Positions 1 to 7,395 are shown, numbered from the stretch's first letter. The stretch is 64,000 nt of DNA from Pseudosulfitobacter sp. DSM 107133 (GCF_022788695.1 NZ_CP085154.1:1736001-1800000); one strand, 5' to 3'. Notes: generated from the sequence alone by a model not told the origin. Program-made: numbers and translations.

Positions 1-137
1 TGACAATTCAATTGTGGTTTGCCTTTGCGATGGCCTGTGCGGTTTTGACATTCATCCCGGGGACCAGTGTTCTTTTGGCTATCAGCCAGCCACTGACCAA
101 GGGCCGCAGTGCAGCGCCTATGGACATTCGGCGGTGA
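1..137 (+). pseudogene. Truncated LysE/RhtB-type exporter N-terminus
   Basis: The first two bases are the TG of an ATG whose A lies just outside the window. The frame reads about 45 residues (MTIQLWFAFAMACAVL, then FIPGTSVLLAIS) and stops at 135-137. This matches the first transmembrane helix and the IPGP-like motif of LysE/RhtB amino-acid exporters, and resembles the intact paralogue at 15648-16274. Family members are about 205 residues, so this is a remnant, or the sequence has a frameshift. After the stop, 138-272 holds no recognisable continuation in any frame. The function of the ancestor (amino-acid efflux) follows from the family; loss of function is inferred. Confidence 0.6.
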
Positions 138-272
138 CGCACGTCAGATTTGCGCGATGTTGCATCGGCACCGTGAGGTTTTTGATACCGTTCGAAGCCA
201 AAGCCGCTTGCCTGATGCAATTGCGCGCGCCTATAGCAATTGCCAACTTATACTAAATCGGGAAAAACCATC

Positions 273-626
273 ATGTTTTCAGTCCTTCTTATCGGTCTCG
301 TTGCCGCCATCCATCTGTACATCGTCTATCTTGAAATGTTTCTGTGGGACAAACCGGCGGGTCGTAAGGTGTTCGGAACGACACAGGAATTTGCAAAGGC
401 CTCCAAGGCGTTGGCGGCCAACCAGGGTTTGTATAACGGCTTTCTGGCTGCAGGTTTGATCTTTGGCCTGTTCCTTGGTGACCAAGGCGGGGTCTTTACC
501 GTCTTTTTTCTGTGCTGTGTCATCATTGCGGGCATTTTCGGGGCGGCAACGGCGAACCTCAGAATCCTGTTTGTACAGGCGCTTCCTGCGGTTGTTGCTT
601 TGGTCGCGGTATTGGCAGGCCTCTAA
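273..626 (+). CDS. DUF1304 family small membrane protein
   Basis: The 117-residue protein has a first helix with an embedded H-L-Y (MFSVLLIGLVAAIHLYIVYLE) and about three further hydrophobic helices. The WDKPAGRKVFG and NQGLYNGFLA segments are typical of DUF1304 inner-membrane proteins, whose biochemical role is unknown. The ATG at 273 is chosen because it starts directly on the first helix; the longer frame upstream has no membrane-protein character. It follows the LysE remnant and converges on the small gene at 623-847, with which it shares a 4-bp stop overlap (CTAA). Confidence 0.75.
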   Translation: MFSVLLIGLVAAIHLYIVYLEMFLWDKPAGRKVFGTTQEFAKASKALAANQGLYNGFLAAGLIFGLFLGDQGGVFTVFFLCCVIIAGIFGAATANLRILFVQALPAVVALVAVLAGL

Positions 627-847
627 ACTGCGCTTGCTGGCTCGCGCCCCTGTGCGGCCAGCCGTGCGCGCAACGCTGCGATTTGCGGGGCGTTCTGTTC
701 CAGGGCAAAAACATAGGCCTGCGTTAGAAAGAAACAGGCCGCATCAACATCCTGTGTGCTGTCGGCGGCCTGTGTATACAGCATCACCAGCGCCGCATGG
801 TCACCCACTGCATGCGCTGCCAGAAGCTGCGCGTTCAGATCGCTCAT
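623..847 (-). CDS. Small conserved protein downstream of Rieske oxygenase
   Basis: This 74-residue, mostly helical, Ala-rich protein begins MSDLNAQLLAAHAVGDH and has no signal peptide or membrane segment. Its start overlaps the stop of the Rieske oxygenase gene by 4 bp (ATGA), so the two are almost certainly translationally coupled and cotranscribed. The AAHAVGDHAALVMLY and ACFFLTQAYVFALE stretches look like two TPR/Sel1-like helical hairpins, which suggests a binding or accessory role for the oxygenase; that is inference. I do not recognise a named family. Confidence 0.6.
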   Translation of the reverse strand: MSDLNAQLLAAHAVGDHAALVMLYTQAADSTQDVDAACFFLTQAYVFALEQNAPQIAALRARLAAQGREPASAV

Positions 848-1998
848 TCTGCGGCCATCCGCCCCGCGCGATGCGCGTTCAGCCGTCCGGCGACCCACGC
901 GTGAAACAGATGCGTCGGCCCGTCCATGGCCGGCGAAAACCGCCCGCCGTCGAAATCCGGCGCATGGCGGCCGCGTTGCATCCCTTCGACAACAAAGATG
1001 TCTTCCTCGAAGACCAGTTTCCACTGTTCGGTATTGCGCGCGCGCAGGGCCGGGTCGGTGTCGGGGGCTGCATAGTAGATGTGCACGTTTTCGACGGTCT
1101 TTTCCGTGCTTTCCGGCACCAGAATGATTGCAAACGTATGATCGCGGTGCACGCCCAGCAGCACGTTGGGGTAGGCAGTGATATATTCGGCGGCGGTGTC
1201 CCATTTGGCGCTGAGACCTTCGAAATCGGGGAACGACTGGCCATCGGTGCCGGTCATCTGCCGGTACACCAAGGTGCCCTGACCCGAAAACAGATCCGGC
1301 GCTTCGATGTGGTAATGATCCTCAAGCCGTGAATAGCTGTTCAGGCCGGGGTGCACCCACGGCAAGTGATAACTTTCGCAGTAATTTTCCACCGCCAGCT
1401 TCCAGTTGCAGTTCAGCGCCAGCTGGAATCGGCTGTCGGCCCCGCCGTGGTGCAGCGGTTTGTCAAACTCGGCCCAGCGGGCCAGCAGGGCGGCGTTGTG
1501 CTCCTCGAACGGCGCCGCATCGCCTGACAGGTTGATCCAGATCACGTCCATCCACTGATGGCTGCGCACTTCGATCAGGCCCAGCAAGGCGCGGTCGATG
1601 CCTGCGTGTGTGTTGCGCCCCGGGCCGCCCACATGGGGGGTGCTGACCAGCTTGCCGTCGGTGCTGTAACACCAGCTGTGATAGGGGCAGCGAATGGCGC
1701 CTTCGATCTTGCGCGCGGCATCGACCAATATCATGCCACGGTGGCGGCAGATGTTCTGGAAGACCCGCACCCGCGCCGCACGGTCGCGCACGATCAGCAG
1801 GGGAATGCCCAGAAAGGTCAGCGGCACCGCATCGCCTATCTCGGGCACATCCGCCCCCACGGCCAGACCGGACCAGCCAGCGGACAGAACGGCGGTGCGT
1901 TCTTCGTCAAAGACAGCCGGGTCGATGTAATGGGCGTTTGGCAGGCCGTTGGCCTGATCCAATGGGCGGCGGACCGCTTGCAGGTCGGTGTGGGACAT
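844..1998 (-). CDS. Rieske non-heme iron oxygenase, alpha subunit
   Basis: This is a 384-residue aromatic-ring-hydroxylating dioxygenase alpha-subunit type protein. The N-terminal Rieske [2Fe-2S] domain shows CRHRG at residues 84-88 and CPYHSWC at 104-110 (ligands C84, H86, C104, H107). The catalytic domain carries NWKLAVENYCESYHLPWVHP at about 198-217, with H211 and H216 as mononuclear iron ligands and an Asp expected near residue 343. The overall layout resembles choline/carnitine/betaine-type Rieske monooxygenases, so a quaternary-amine or small organic substrate is possible. No reductase gene is adjacent. The XRE regulator just upstream on the same strand is a plausible controller. Confidence 0.88.
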   Translation of the reverse strand: MSHTDLQAVRRPLDQANGLPNAHYIDPAVFDEERTAVLSAGWSGLAVGADVPEIGDAVPLTFLGIPLLIVRDRAARVRVFQNICRHRGMILVDAARKIEGAIRCPYHSWCYSTDGKLVSTPHVGGPGRNTHAGIDRALLGLIEVRSHQWMDVIWINLSGDAAPFEEHNAALLARWAEFDKPLHHGGADSRFQLALNCNWKLAVENYCESYHLPWVHPGLNSYSRLEDHYHIEAPDLFSGQGTLVYRQMTGTDGQSFPDFEGLSAKWDTAAEYITAYPNVLLGVHRDHTFAIILVPESTEKTVENVHIYYAAPDTDPALRARNTEQWKLVFEEDIFVVEGMQRGRHAPDFDGGRFSPAMDGPTHLFHAWVAGRLNAHRAGRMAAE

Positions 1999-2099
1999 CG
2001 GGCAGTCTCCCTTGATCTGATGCTTCGGGCATAGGCTGCACTGCCCGTGCCTGTCAGCGCATCAGCGACAGAGGTTTTCTGCGGGCGACATGGGCCGTC

Positions 2100-2897
2100 T
2101 TATTGGAACGGCGTGTCCGGGCGCAGCAGCCGCAGGTGGAAGGGCAGCAGATCATCCCGATCGCAAAAGCCGGTGGTGCGCGCAACGCTGCGCGCCTGCC
2201 GCCAGTCTGTGCCCAGATGTTCATAGACGATACGTTCGATACGCGCGCTGGTGACAGTCTCGCGAATGGTGCGGGCCACATAGCCGACCCAAAAGTTGTT
2301 TTCGAACGATGCTTCGCGCGCCAGATAGTTGAACGAACCGGTCACCGCGCCCCTGCGCGAAACCAACGCGGCAATACCGTCATCCTGTCGCACCACAAGC
2401 CCGCGAAATTCGCGCGATTTGCTGTCATGGGGCAGGCCCTGTTGGGCCAAAGCGATACGCGGTTCAAACCCGCGCAGGAAAGTCGCGTCGTTTTTGCGCG
2501 TAACATGGACCAGACCCACGACAAACTGGTCTGGATGAATAAAGCTGCGGCGCGAAAACCGATAGAAGCCGCTGGGAAACTGGATCTCTGTCACAGTGGC
2601 AGATTGCCTGCCAAAGAAGTCGTGCAAATAGGGGTCTGACAGCAACTGGCCTTCGCGGCTGATTTCGTCCACGGGTTCCAGCAGAATTCGGGCGTCGACA
2701 TTGAAAAAGGTACAGATACGCGCCAGAATATCGGGGCGGGGAAAGCTTTCGCCGGACAGATAGCGGTTGAATTGTGTGCGATTGACGCCCAGCCGGCGCG
2801 ACAGTTCCGAAATCGACGGGTATGGACGTGCCAGAATGCGCAGATTGGCCCCGAACATGTCGCGCAGTTCGGACGGGGAACGTTTGCCGCCAGTCAT
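2100..2897 (-). CDS. XRE-family transcriptional regulator with large C-terminal domain
   Basis: The 265-residue protein has a helix-turn-helix at about residues 16-70 (SISELSRRLGVNRTQFNRYLSG, read in two parts), typical of the Cro/CI (XRE) type. The remaining roughly 190 residues are a sensor-like domain that I cannot assign. No transmembrane segment is visible. It lies upstream of and codirectional with the Rieske oxygenase (gap about 100 bp) and divergent from the cold-shock-like gene at 3104. Control of the oxygenase and autoregulation through the palindromes at 3041-3061 are inferences from position. Confidence 0.8.
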   Translation of the reverse strand: MTGGKRSPSELRDMFGANLRILARPYPSISELSRRLGVNRTQFNRYLSGESFPRPDILARICTFFNVDARILLEPVDEISREGQLLSDPYLHDFFGRQSATVTEIQFPSGFYRFSRRSFIHPDQFVVGLVHVTRKNDATFLRGFEPRIALAQQGLPHDSKSREFRGLVVRQDDGIAALVSRRGAVTGSFNYLAREASFENNFWVGYVARTIRETVTSARIERIVYEHLGTDWRQARSVARTTGFCDRDDLLPFHLRLLRPDTPFQ

Positions 2898-3040
2898 GAC
2901 GGGTGCCTTTTGCCTGCGTGCGTTGCGACAGCAGTGTTGTCTCGAAGTAATTCCATAGAATGAGCTGTAGTACTTTGGCGTCAGGGTTGATGCGACTTAG
3001 CAGCTCTATGATGAATAGTCTGCCACAAAAAGCAAGACTG

Positions 3041-3061
3041 GTTGTGTGCACAACATATGTT
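3041..3061. promoter_or_regulatory. Two overlapping palindromes in a divergent promoter region
   Basis: GTTGTG-TG-CACAAC (3041-3054) overlaps the perfect palindrome AACATATGTT (3052-3061). They sit between the XRE regulator (minus strand) and the cold-shock-like gene (plus strand), 43 bp before the latter's GTG. This is the position and symmetry expected of an operator; the binding protein is unknown, the XRE regulator being the obvious candidate. Confidence 0.35.
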
Positions 3062-3103
3062 ATAGCTGACGAAAGGAGCCTAAGCAGAAGCTGGGAGACA
3101 AAA

Positions 3104-3466
3104 GTGTTTGGGGTTGTGTTGTGGTATGACGCTGTGGATCGCAAAATGGTGATCCTGAGCGAAAGCCAGGATGACCCGTTGTTCATCTATGTTGGCAGTT
3201 CCGCGCTGTGTTCAGCAGACTGCTTTGACGCAGGCGATTTGGTGCGTTTCAACGTCGATATCGTCAATAACCGGCGTCAGGCTTGCAATATCACGGTTTT
3301 GAACAGACGGGCACATTGCGGGCCGTATTCGCCTGCGCAAACCGGCAGGGGGGCGGTGCATGTCGTCCGCTCGGCCCGTGTTGTTCCCTTCTCGCTGCCG
3401 TCGCAGCGGGGGGCCGAAACACCACAACGTACTTCCGTCGGCTGTTGCACTTATGAAGAAACCTGA
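3104..3466 (+). CDS. Degenerate cold-shock-domain-like protein
   Basis: The 120-residue frame begins VFGVVLWYDAVDRKMVIL and continues with LFIYVGSSAL, DLVRFNVDIV and ACNITVLN. This follows the cold-shock-domain pattern (G-x-V-x-W-[FY]-D … F-[VI]-x-x-S-A-L … G-D-x-V-x-F … A-x-x-[IV]), but the RNP1 motif KGFGFI is replaced by DRKMVIL, so nucleic-acid binding may be altered. The GTG start at 3104 is chosen for its GGGAG Shine-Dalgarno at 3093-3097; no ATG lies closer to the domain. About 45 basic, low-complexity residues follow the domain. The family assignment is an inference from this pattern. Confidence 0.55.
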   Translation: MFGVVLWYDAVDRKMVILSESQDDPLFIYVGSSALCSADCFDAGDLVRFNVDIVNNRRQACNITVLNRRAHCGPYSPAQTGRGAVHVVRSARVVPFSLPSQRGAETPQRTSVGCCTYEET

Positions 3467-3467
3467 C

Positions 3468-3512
3468 TCACTTAACGCTGCCTGAAATCAAAGATTTCAA
3501 CGCGTTAAGTGA
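3468..3512. repeat. Nested double palindrome, possible terminator
   Basis: Outer arms TCACTTAACGC (3468-3478) and GCGTTAAGTGA (3502-3512) are perfect 11-bp inverted repeats. Inside them TGAAATC (3483-3489) and GATTTCA (3493-3499) form a second perfect stem with an AAA loop. The element follows the cold-shock-like stop codon by 1 bp, and ilvN ends 125 bp further on from the other strand. No T-run follows, so a bidirectional structural terminator or an mRNA 3' stabiliser is possible. Confidence 0.5.
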
Positions 3513-3636
3513 TGGCCTGTGTGTGATGTTTTCCGAGACGTGCTTTCGGGCCGGAATATGATGGGCAGGGCGCTGTTGCGTCCTGCTCTCATCCTGTGTG
3601 CGCTTTCGAAACGTTCCGGCGCACCCGTCAAGTGCC

Positions 3637-4197
3637 TTAGTCGCCCCGCGACAGTGCCGCCACGCCGGTGCGGGCCACGTCGACCAGCCCCAGAGGGCGC
3701 ATAAGGTCGGCAAAAGCGTCGATCTTTTCCGGCGCGCCGGTGATTTCAAAGACAAAGCTGTTCAGCGTGCTGTCGACCACATTGGCGCGGAAAATATCGG
3801 CCAGACGCAGCGCCTCGACCCGTTTGTCACCGCCACCGGCCACTTTGAACATGGCCAGTTCCCGCTCGACCGACGGCCCCTCGACTGTCAGGTCGTTGAC
3901 GGTGTGCACCGGCACGATCCGGCCCAGCTGTGCCTTGATCTGTTCGATCACCTGCGGCGTGCCGGTGGTGACAATCGTGATGCGCGACAGGTGGCCTGCG
4001 TGATCCACCTCGGCCACCGTCAGGCTGTCGATGTTATAGCCGCGCCCCGAGAACAACCCGATGACCCGCGCCAGAACGCCCGGTTCGTTTTCAACCAGAA
4101 CCGCCAGCGTGTGCCGCTCTTCCACATCCGAGAAGTTGGGCCGTAGGTTGTAAGCCGAATGGCTGGTCGCGCCTTTTTTGATTTTTAGAGCAGACAT
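3637..4197 (-). CDS. ilvN: Acetolactate synthase small (regulatory) subunit
   Basis: The 186-residue protein is the regulatory subunit of acetohydroxyacid synthase, the first common step of Val/Leu/Ile synthesis, and mediates valine feedback. The N-terminal ACT domain is clear (HTLAVLVENEPGVLARVIG, then FSGRGYNIDSLTV, residues about 30-60), followed by the C-terminal half of the family. The ATG at 4197 gives the usual short N-terminal extension (MSALKIKKG), with an AAGGA-like ribosome site upstream. It is the third gene of the ilv unit, separated from ilvB by the LtrA-like gene, and should be controlled by the attenuator at 7191-7290. Also named ilvH. Confidence 0.93.
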   Translation of the reverse strand: MSALKIKKGATSHSAYNLRPNFSDVEERHTLAVLVENEPGVLARVIGLFSGRGYNIDSLTVAEVDHAGHLSRITIVTTGTPQVIEQIKAQLGRIVPVHTVNDLTVEGPSVERELAMFKVAGGGDKRVEALRLADIFRANVVDSTLNSFVFEITGAPEKIDAFADLMRPLGLVDVARTGVAALSRGD

Positions 4198-4225
4198 GGG
4201 ACATTCCTTTGGAAACGTAGTGTTT

Positions 4226-5398
4226 TTAACCGTTGATATAGGCAGGCGAGGCAGAGTGGTTGCGCAGCCAGACAGTGACCGCACCCGCCACGGCCAGCAG
4301 GGTCATCGAGAACGGCAGAACCGCGCAGATCACACAGACCACGGCCATCGCCGGCAACAGCAATTGCGCGGTGCCGGTGGCATGGTGACGGTCGCGCACC
4401 AGCCAAAGGCCAAGCAGATATGCCGCCATCGGCAGGGCCACCGCCATGTCGCCCGCCATCTGTGTCGTGTGGGCATGGTGCGTGGCCAGTTCGACCTGAA
4501 CCGCCAGACCCGCACCCACGGCAGCACCTGCACCGAATACGATATAGTGACCATAACCCCAGACCAGCGCGCGGCTGAGCTTGGGCGATGTCAGGTGGTC
4601 TTCCTTGCAAAAGTACAGCCACCACAGGGCAAAGGTGATGATGACACCGCAGAAGGCCATCCAGATCAGGCCAAACGACAGGCCATCCGTCGTCGCGGTG
4701 CTGATGGCCATCGAGCCTGCAAGCAATGCCTCGCCCAGCACGATAATGGTCAGCAGACCATAGCGTTCGACGATGTGATGCCGGTGCCAGGGCGTTGCGG
4801 CGGCGCGTTCGGCAAAAGCCGGAACAGCCAGTTCAAGCACGACACCGATCAGCACCACAAGCCCCAACGGCAGGCTCAGCGACAGCAGCAGGGGCAGGGC
4901 CAGCCAGTAGATCTGGGCGAGACCGATGCCCGCGGCATACCGCCTGGCGGTCTTTGCCCGTGCAGCATCGCCGCGCGCGGCACCCAGCCACATCACGATC
5001 ATGCCGACACGCATCACCACATAGCCCAGGATCACCACGGTCAGGTTCAACTGGGCAAACAGTGCCGTTTGCCCAGCTGCCATGATCAGCGCACCGAACA
5101 TGATCACCATCGTCAGCAACCGGAAGGCGACGCTGTCGTCGTCATAGGCCGAGGCAAACCATGTGTAGTTCATCCACGCCCACCAGATGGCGAAAAACGC
5201 CAGCAGGTAGCGCAACAGCCCTTCCAGCGCGTGCCCTTCGGCAACCGCATGGTGCAGGCCTGCCGCTGCCGCCGCAATCGCGATGACCGAGACCAGATCG
5301 AAAAACAGCTCCAGCGGTGTCGCCGCCCGATGCGCCTGGGCGCTGTCACGGGGGCGAAACACCAGATGGTCGGACATCAGCTTGGAAAGCCCGCCCAT
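4226..5398 (-). CDS. LtrA-like (low temperature requirement A) membrane protein
   Basis: The 390-residue polytopic membrane protein has about ten hydrophobic helices. Family signatures include TPLELFFDLVSVIAIA near the N-terminus, AFFAIWWAWMNYTWFAS, and HHIVERYGLLTIIVLGEAL in the middle. LtrA proteins are conserved but of poorly defined function. The ATG at 5398 is 2 bp beyond the ilvB stop; an internal ATG at 5377 (MSDHLVF) is an alternative. It lies between ilvB and ilvN on the same strand, which is unusual for these genes and suggests shared transcription. Any link to branched-chain amino acids is only inferred from position. Confidence 0.85.
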   Translation of the reverse strand: MGGLSKLMSDHLVFRPRDSAQAHRAATPLELFFDLVSVIAIAAAAAGLHHAVAEGHALEGLLRYLLAFFAIWWAWMNYTWFASAYDDDSVAFRLLTMVIMFGALIMAAGQTALFAQLNLTVVILGYVVMRVGMIVMWLGAARGDAARAKTARRYAAGIGLAQIYWLALPLLLSLSLPLGLVVLIGVVLELAVPAFAERAAATPWHRHHIVERYGLLTIIVLGEALLAGSMAISTATTDGLSFGLIWMAFCGVIITFALWWLYFCKEDHLTSPKLSRALVWGYGHYIVFGAGAAVGAGLAVQVELATHHAHTTQMAGDMAVALPMAAYLLGLWLVRDRHHATGTAQLLLPAMAVVCVICAVLPFSMTLLAVAGAVTVWLRNHSASPAYING

Positions 5399-5400
5399 GG

Positions 5401-7152
5401 TTACACCAGCACCGAACCCTTGGCGTCGATGACGCCTTGGGTGTCGGCCTCGCCCAGAAGCATTTCGTTGTGTGCCTTGCCCGAAGGGATCATCGGAAAG
5501 CAGTTCTCGTGCTTTTCGACCAGACAGTCGAACAGGACCGGTCCGTCGTGGTTCAGCATTTCCATGATCGCGTCGTCCAGATCGGCAGGGTCCGAACACA
5601 GGATACCCTTGGCGCCGAACGCCTCGGCCAGTTTCACGAAATCGGGCAGGCTTTCCGACCACGAATGCGAATAGCGTTCGCCGTGCAGCAGCTCTTGCCA
5701 CTGGCGCACCATGCCCAGACGTTCGTTGTTCAGAATGAACTGTTTGACCGGCAGGTTGAACTGCATCGCGGTGCCAAGCTCCTGCATGTTCATCAGCCAG
5801 CTGGCTTCGCCCGCGACGTTGATCACCAGCGCCTCGGGGTGGGCCATCTGCACGCCGATGGACGCAGGAAAGCCGTAGCCCATGGTGCCCAGACCGCCGG
5901 ATGTCATCCAGCGGTTCGGATCCTCGAAATTCAGGTACTGCGCCGCCCACATCTGGTGCTGGCCCACTTCGGTGGTGATGTAACGGTCATGGTCCTTGGT
6001 CAGCGCCTCAAGACGTTGCAGCGCGTACTGCGGCTTGATTGTCTTGCCCGACTGGGTGAACTTCAGACAGTCGACCTCTTGCCAGGTGTTGATCTGCTTC
6101 CACCATTTCGCCACGCCTTCGGCATTGGTCTTGCGACCGCGCGATTTCCAGACCTTCAGGATGTCTTCCAATACATGCGCCACGTCGCCCACGATGGGAA
6201 TGTCGGCCTTGATCACCTTGTTGATCGACGAGGGATCAATGTCGATGTGTGCCTTGATCGACTTGGGCGAAAACGCATCCAGCACGCCGGTGATCCGGTC
6301 GTCAAAGCGCGCGCCGATGTTGATCATCAGATCGCAGCCGTGCATCGCCATGTTGGCCTCGTACAGACCGTGCATGCCCAACATGCCCAGCCATTTGTCA
6401 CCCGACGCAGGATAGGCGCCCAGACCCATCAGGGTGCTGGTGATCGGAAAGCCGGTCGCCTCGACCAGTTCGCGCAGCAATTGCGAGGCTGCGGGCCCCG
6501 AGTTGATGACACCGCCGCCGGTATAGAAGATCGGGCGCTTGGCGGTTTCGATGGCGGCCACCAGTTCGGTGATCTCTTCCATGTCGCCCTTGACGGTGGG
6601 CTGATAGTGCGACTGCGACGGTTTGGGGTCGGTATAGGTGCCCGAGGCAAACTGCACGTCCTTGGGGATGTCCACCAGAACGGGGCCGGGACGGCCCGAC
6701 ATGGCAACGTGAAACGCTTCGTGGATCACGCCCGCCAGCTTGTCGGTCTCTTTCACCAGCCAGTTGTGTTTGGTGCAGGGGCGGGTGATGCCCACGGTGT
6801 CGGCTTCCTGGAATGCATCCGAGCCGATCATGAAGGTCGGAACCTGTCCGGTCAGAACAATGATCGGGATGCTGTCCAGCAACGCATCGGTCAGGCCGGT
6901 CACCGCATTGGTGGCACCGGGCCCCGAGGTCACAAGGCACACGCCGGGCTTGCCGGTCGAGCGCGCATAGCCCTCGGCGGCATGGACGGCACCCTGTTCG
7001 TGGCGCACCAGAATGTGCTTGATCGAGTTTTGCTGAAAAATCTCGTCGTAAATCGGTAGGACGGCGCCGCCGGGATACCCAAATACCGTGTCCACACCCT
7101 GATCTATCAGGGCCTGAACCACCATCTTTGCTCCGCTCATTTGACGTGTCAT
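5401..7152 (-). CDS. ilvB: Acetolactate synthase large (catalytic) subunit
   Basis: The 583-residue ThDP-dependent enzyme condenses pyruvate to acetolactate (or with 2-oxobutyrate to acetohydroxybutyrate). The catalytic Glu lies in the RHEQGAVHAAEGYARSTG motif near residue 50. The C-terminal ThDP/Mg segment reads AGEASWLMNMQELGTA, the GEAS form I associate with alphaproteobacterial enzymes rather than GDGS, followed by ILNNERLGMVRQWQELLHG. The ATG at 7152 (MTRQMSGAK) is chosen over the frame extending upstream because that extension would cross the attenuator terminator. It heads the ilvB–ltrA-like–ilvN unit. Also named ilvI. Confidence 0.95.
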   Translation of the reverse strand: MTRQMSGAKMVVQALIDQGVDTVFGYPGGAVLPIYDEIFQQNSIKHILVRHEQGAVHAAEGYARSTGKPGVCLVTSGPGATNAVTGLTDALLDSIPIIVLTGQVPTFMIGSDAFQEADTVGITRPCTKHNWLVKETDKLAGVIHEAFHVAMSGRPGPVLVDIPKDVQFASGTYTDPKPSQSHYQPTVKGDMEEITELVAAIETAKRPIFYTGGGVINSGPAASQLLRELVEATGFPITSTLMGLGAYPASGDKWLGMLGMHGLYEANMAMHGCDLMINIGARFDDRITGVLDAFSPKSIKAHIDIDPSSINKVIKADIPIVGDVAHVLEDILKVWKSRGRKTNAEGVAKWWKQINTWQEVDCLKFTQSGKTIKPQYALQRLEALTKDHDRYITTEVGQHQMWAAQYLNFEDPNRWMTSGGLGTMGYGFPASIGVQMAHPEALVINVAGEASWLMNMQELGTAMQFNLPVKQFILNNERLGMVRQWQELLHGERYSHSWSESLPDFVKLAEAFGAKGILCSDPADLDDAIMEMLNHDGPVLFDCLVEKHENCFPMIPSGKAHNEMLLGEADTQGVIDAKGSVLV

Positions 7153-7190
7153 AGCTCTACTCCGGTTACGCCATACTGTCTTGGGCACAT

Positions 7191-7216
7191 AAAAAAACCC
7201 CCGTTTTTGGCGGGGG
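7191..7216 (-). terminator. ilv attenuator: Rho-independent terminator
   Basis: Read on the minus strand, CCCCCG, a CCAAAAA loop and CGGGGG form a 6-bp GC stem followed at once by seven T (A-run at 7191-7197). It lies between a Val/Ile-rich leader peptide and the ilvB start, about 40 bp before the ATG, as expected of a transcription attenuator. Confidence 0.85.
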
Positions 7217-7258
7217 CACATGGGTCGAATTCTGGTCTACCGTTACCGGCCCATGTGC
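7216..7258 (-). promoter_or_regulatory. ilv attenuator: candidate antiterminator stem
   Basis: GCACATGGG (minus strand, at 7250-7258) and CCCATGTGC (at 7216-7224) are perfect 9-bp complements. The distal arm shares its last base with the terminator stem. The proximal arm lies in the last codons of the leader peptide, so a ribosome reaching the stop codon would mask it and favour termination, while a ribosome stalled on the upstream Val/Ile codons would leave it free to pair. The one-base overlap makes exclusion partly steric. Confidence 0.65.
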
Positions 7259-7290
7259 GTTGATCCAATAATGACGACGACATCTAGCAT
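7243..7290 (-). CDS. Branched-chain amino acid attenuation leader peptide
   Basis: A 15-codon frame reads MLDVVVIIGSTHMGR. Seven codons directly after the ATG include one Leu, three consecutive Val (GTC GTC GTC) and two consecutive Ile (ATT ATT), all end products of the ilv pathway. A GAGAGGA Shine-Dalgarno lies about 9 bp upstream of the ATG. The stop codon is followed by the antiterminator and terminator, then ilvB. Too short for routine gene calling; the assignment rests on the complete attenuator arrangement. Confidence 0.85.
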   Translation of the reverse strand: MLDVVVIIGSTHMGR

Positions 7291-7321
7291 GTCTTGGGTC
7301 CTCTCAAGTGCGTTTTGGGAC

Positions 7322-7348
7322 ATTATGAGCGGGGTCCGAGGGCGTCAA
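7322..7348 (-). promoter_or_regulatory. Candidate ilv promoter
   Basis: On the minus strand TTGACG (7343-7348) and CATAAT (7322-7327) lie 15 bp apart, about 30 bp upstream of the leader ATG. The match to sigma-70 hexamers is good but the spacer is shorter than the usual 17 bp, so this is a candidate only. Confidence 0.4.
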
Positions 7349-7360
7349 CAGTCAAACGGC

Positions 7361-7395
7361 AAGAAAAAGTGTCGCACAGCAGGTTTTTTGCGACA
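7361..7395 (-). terminator. Terminator of the two-component regulator transcript
   Basis: On the minus strand TGTCGCA (7389-7395) and TGCGACA (7370-7376) form a 7-bp stem with an A-rich loop, followed by CTTTTTCTT. It lies 60 bp after the response-regulator stop and just before the candidate ilv promoter, insulating the two units. Confidence 0.65.

Noticed and set aside
138..272. Second fragment after the LysE remnant
   Set aside because: No frame continues the exporter or shows another known domain, so no feature is called beyond the remnant.
4178..5674. Plus-strand frame of about 500 codons over the LtrA-like gene
   Set aside because: It is His/Gln/Arg-rich and opposite a polytopic membrane protein; a typical shadow.
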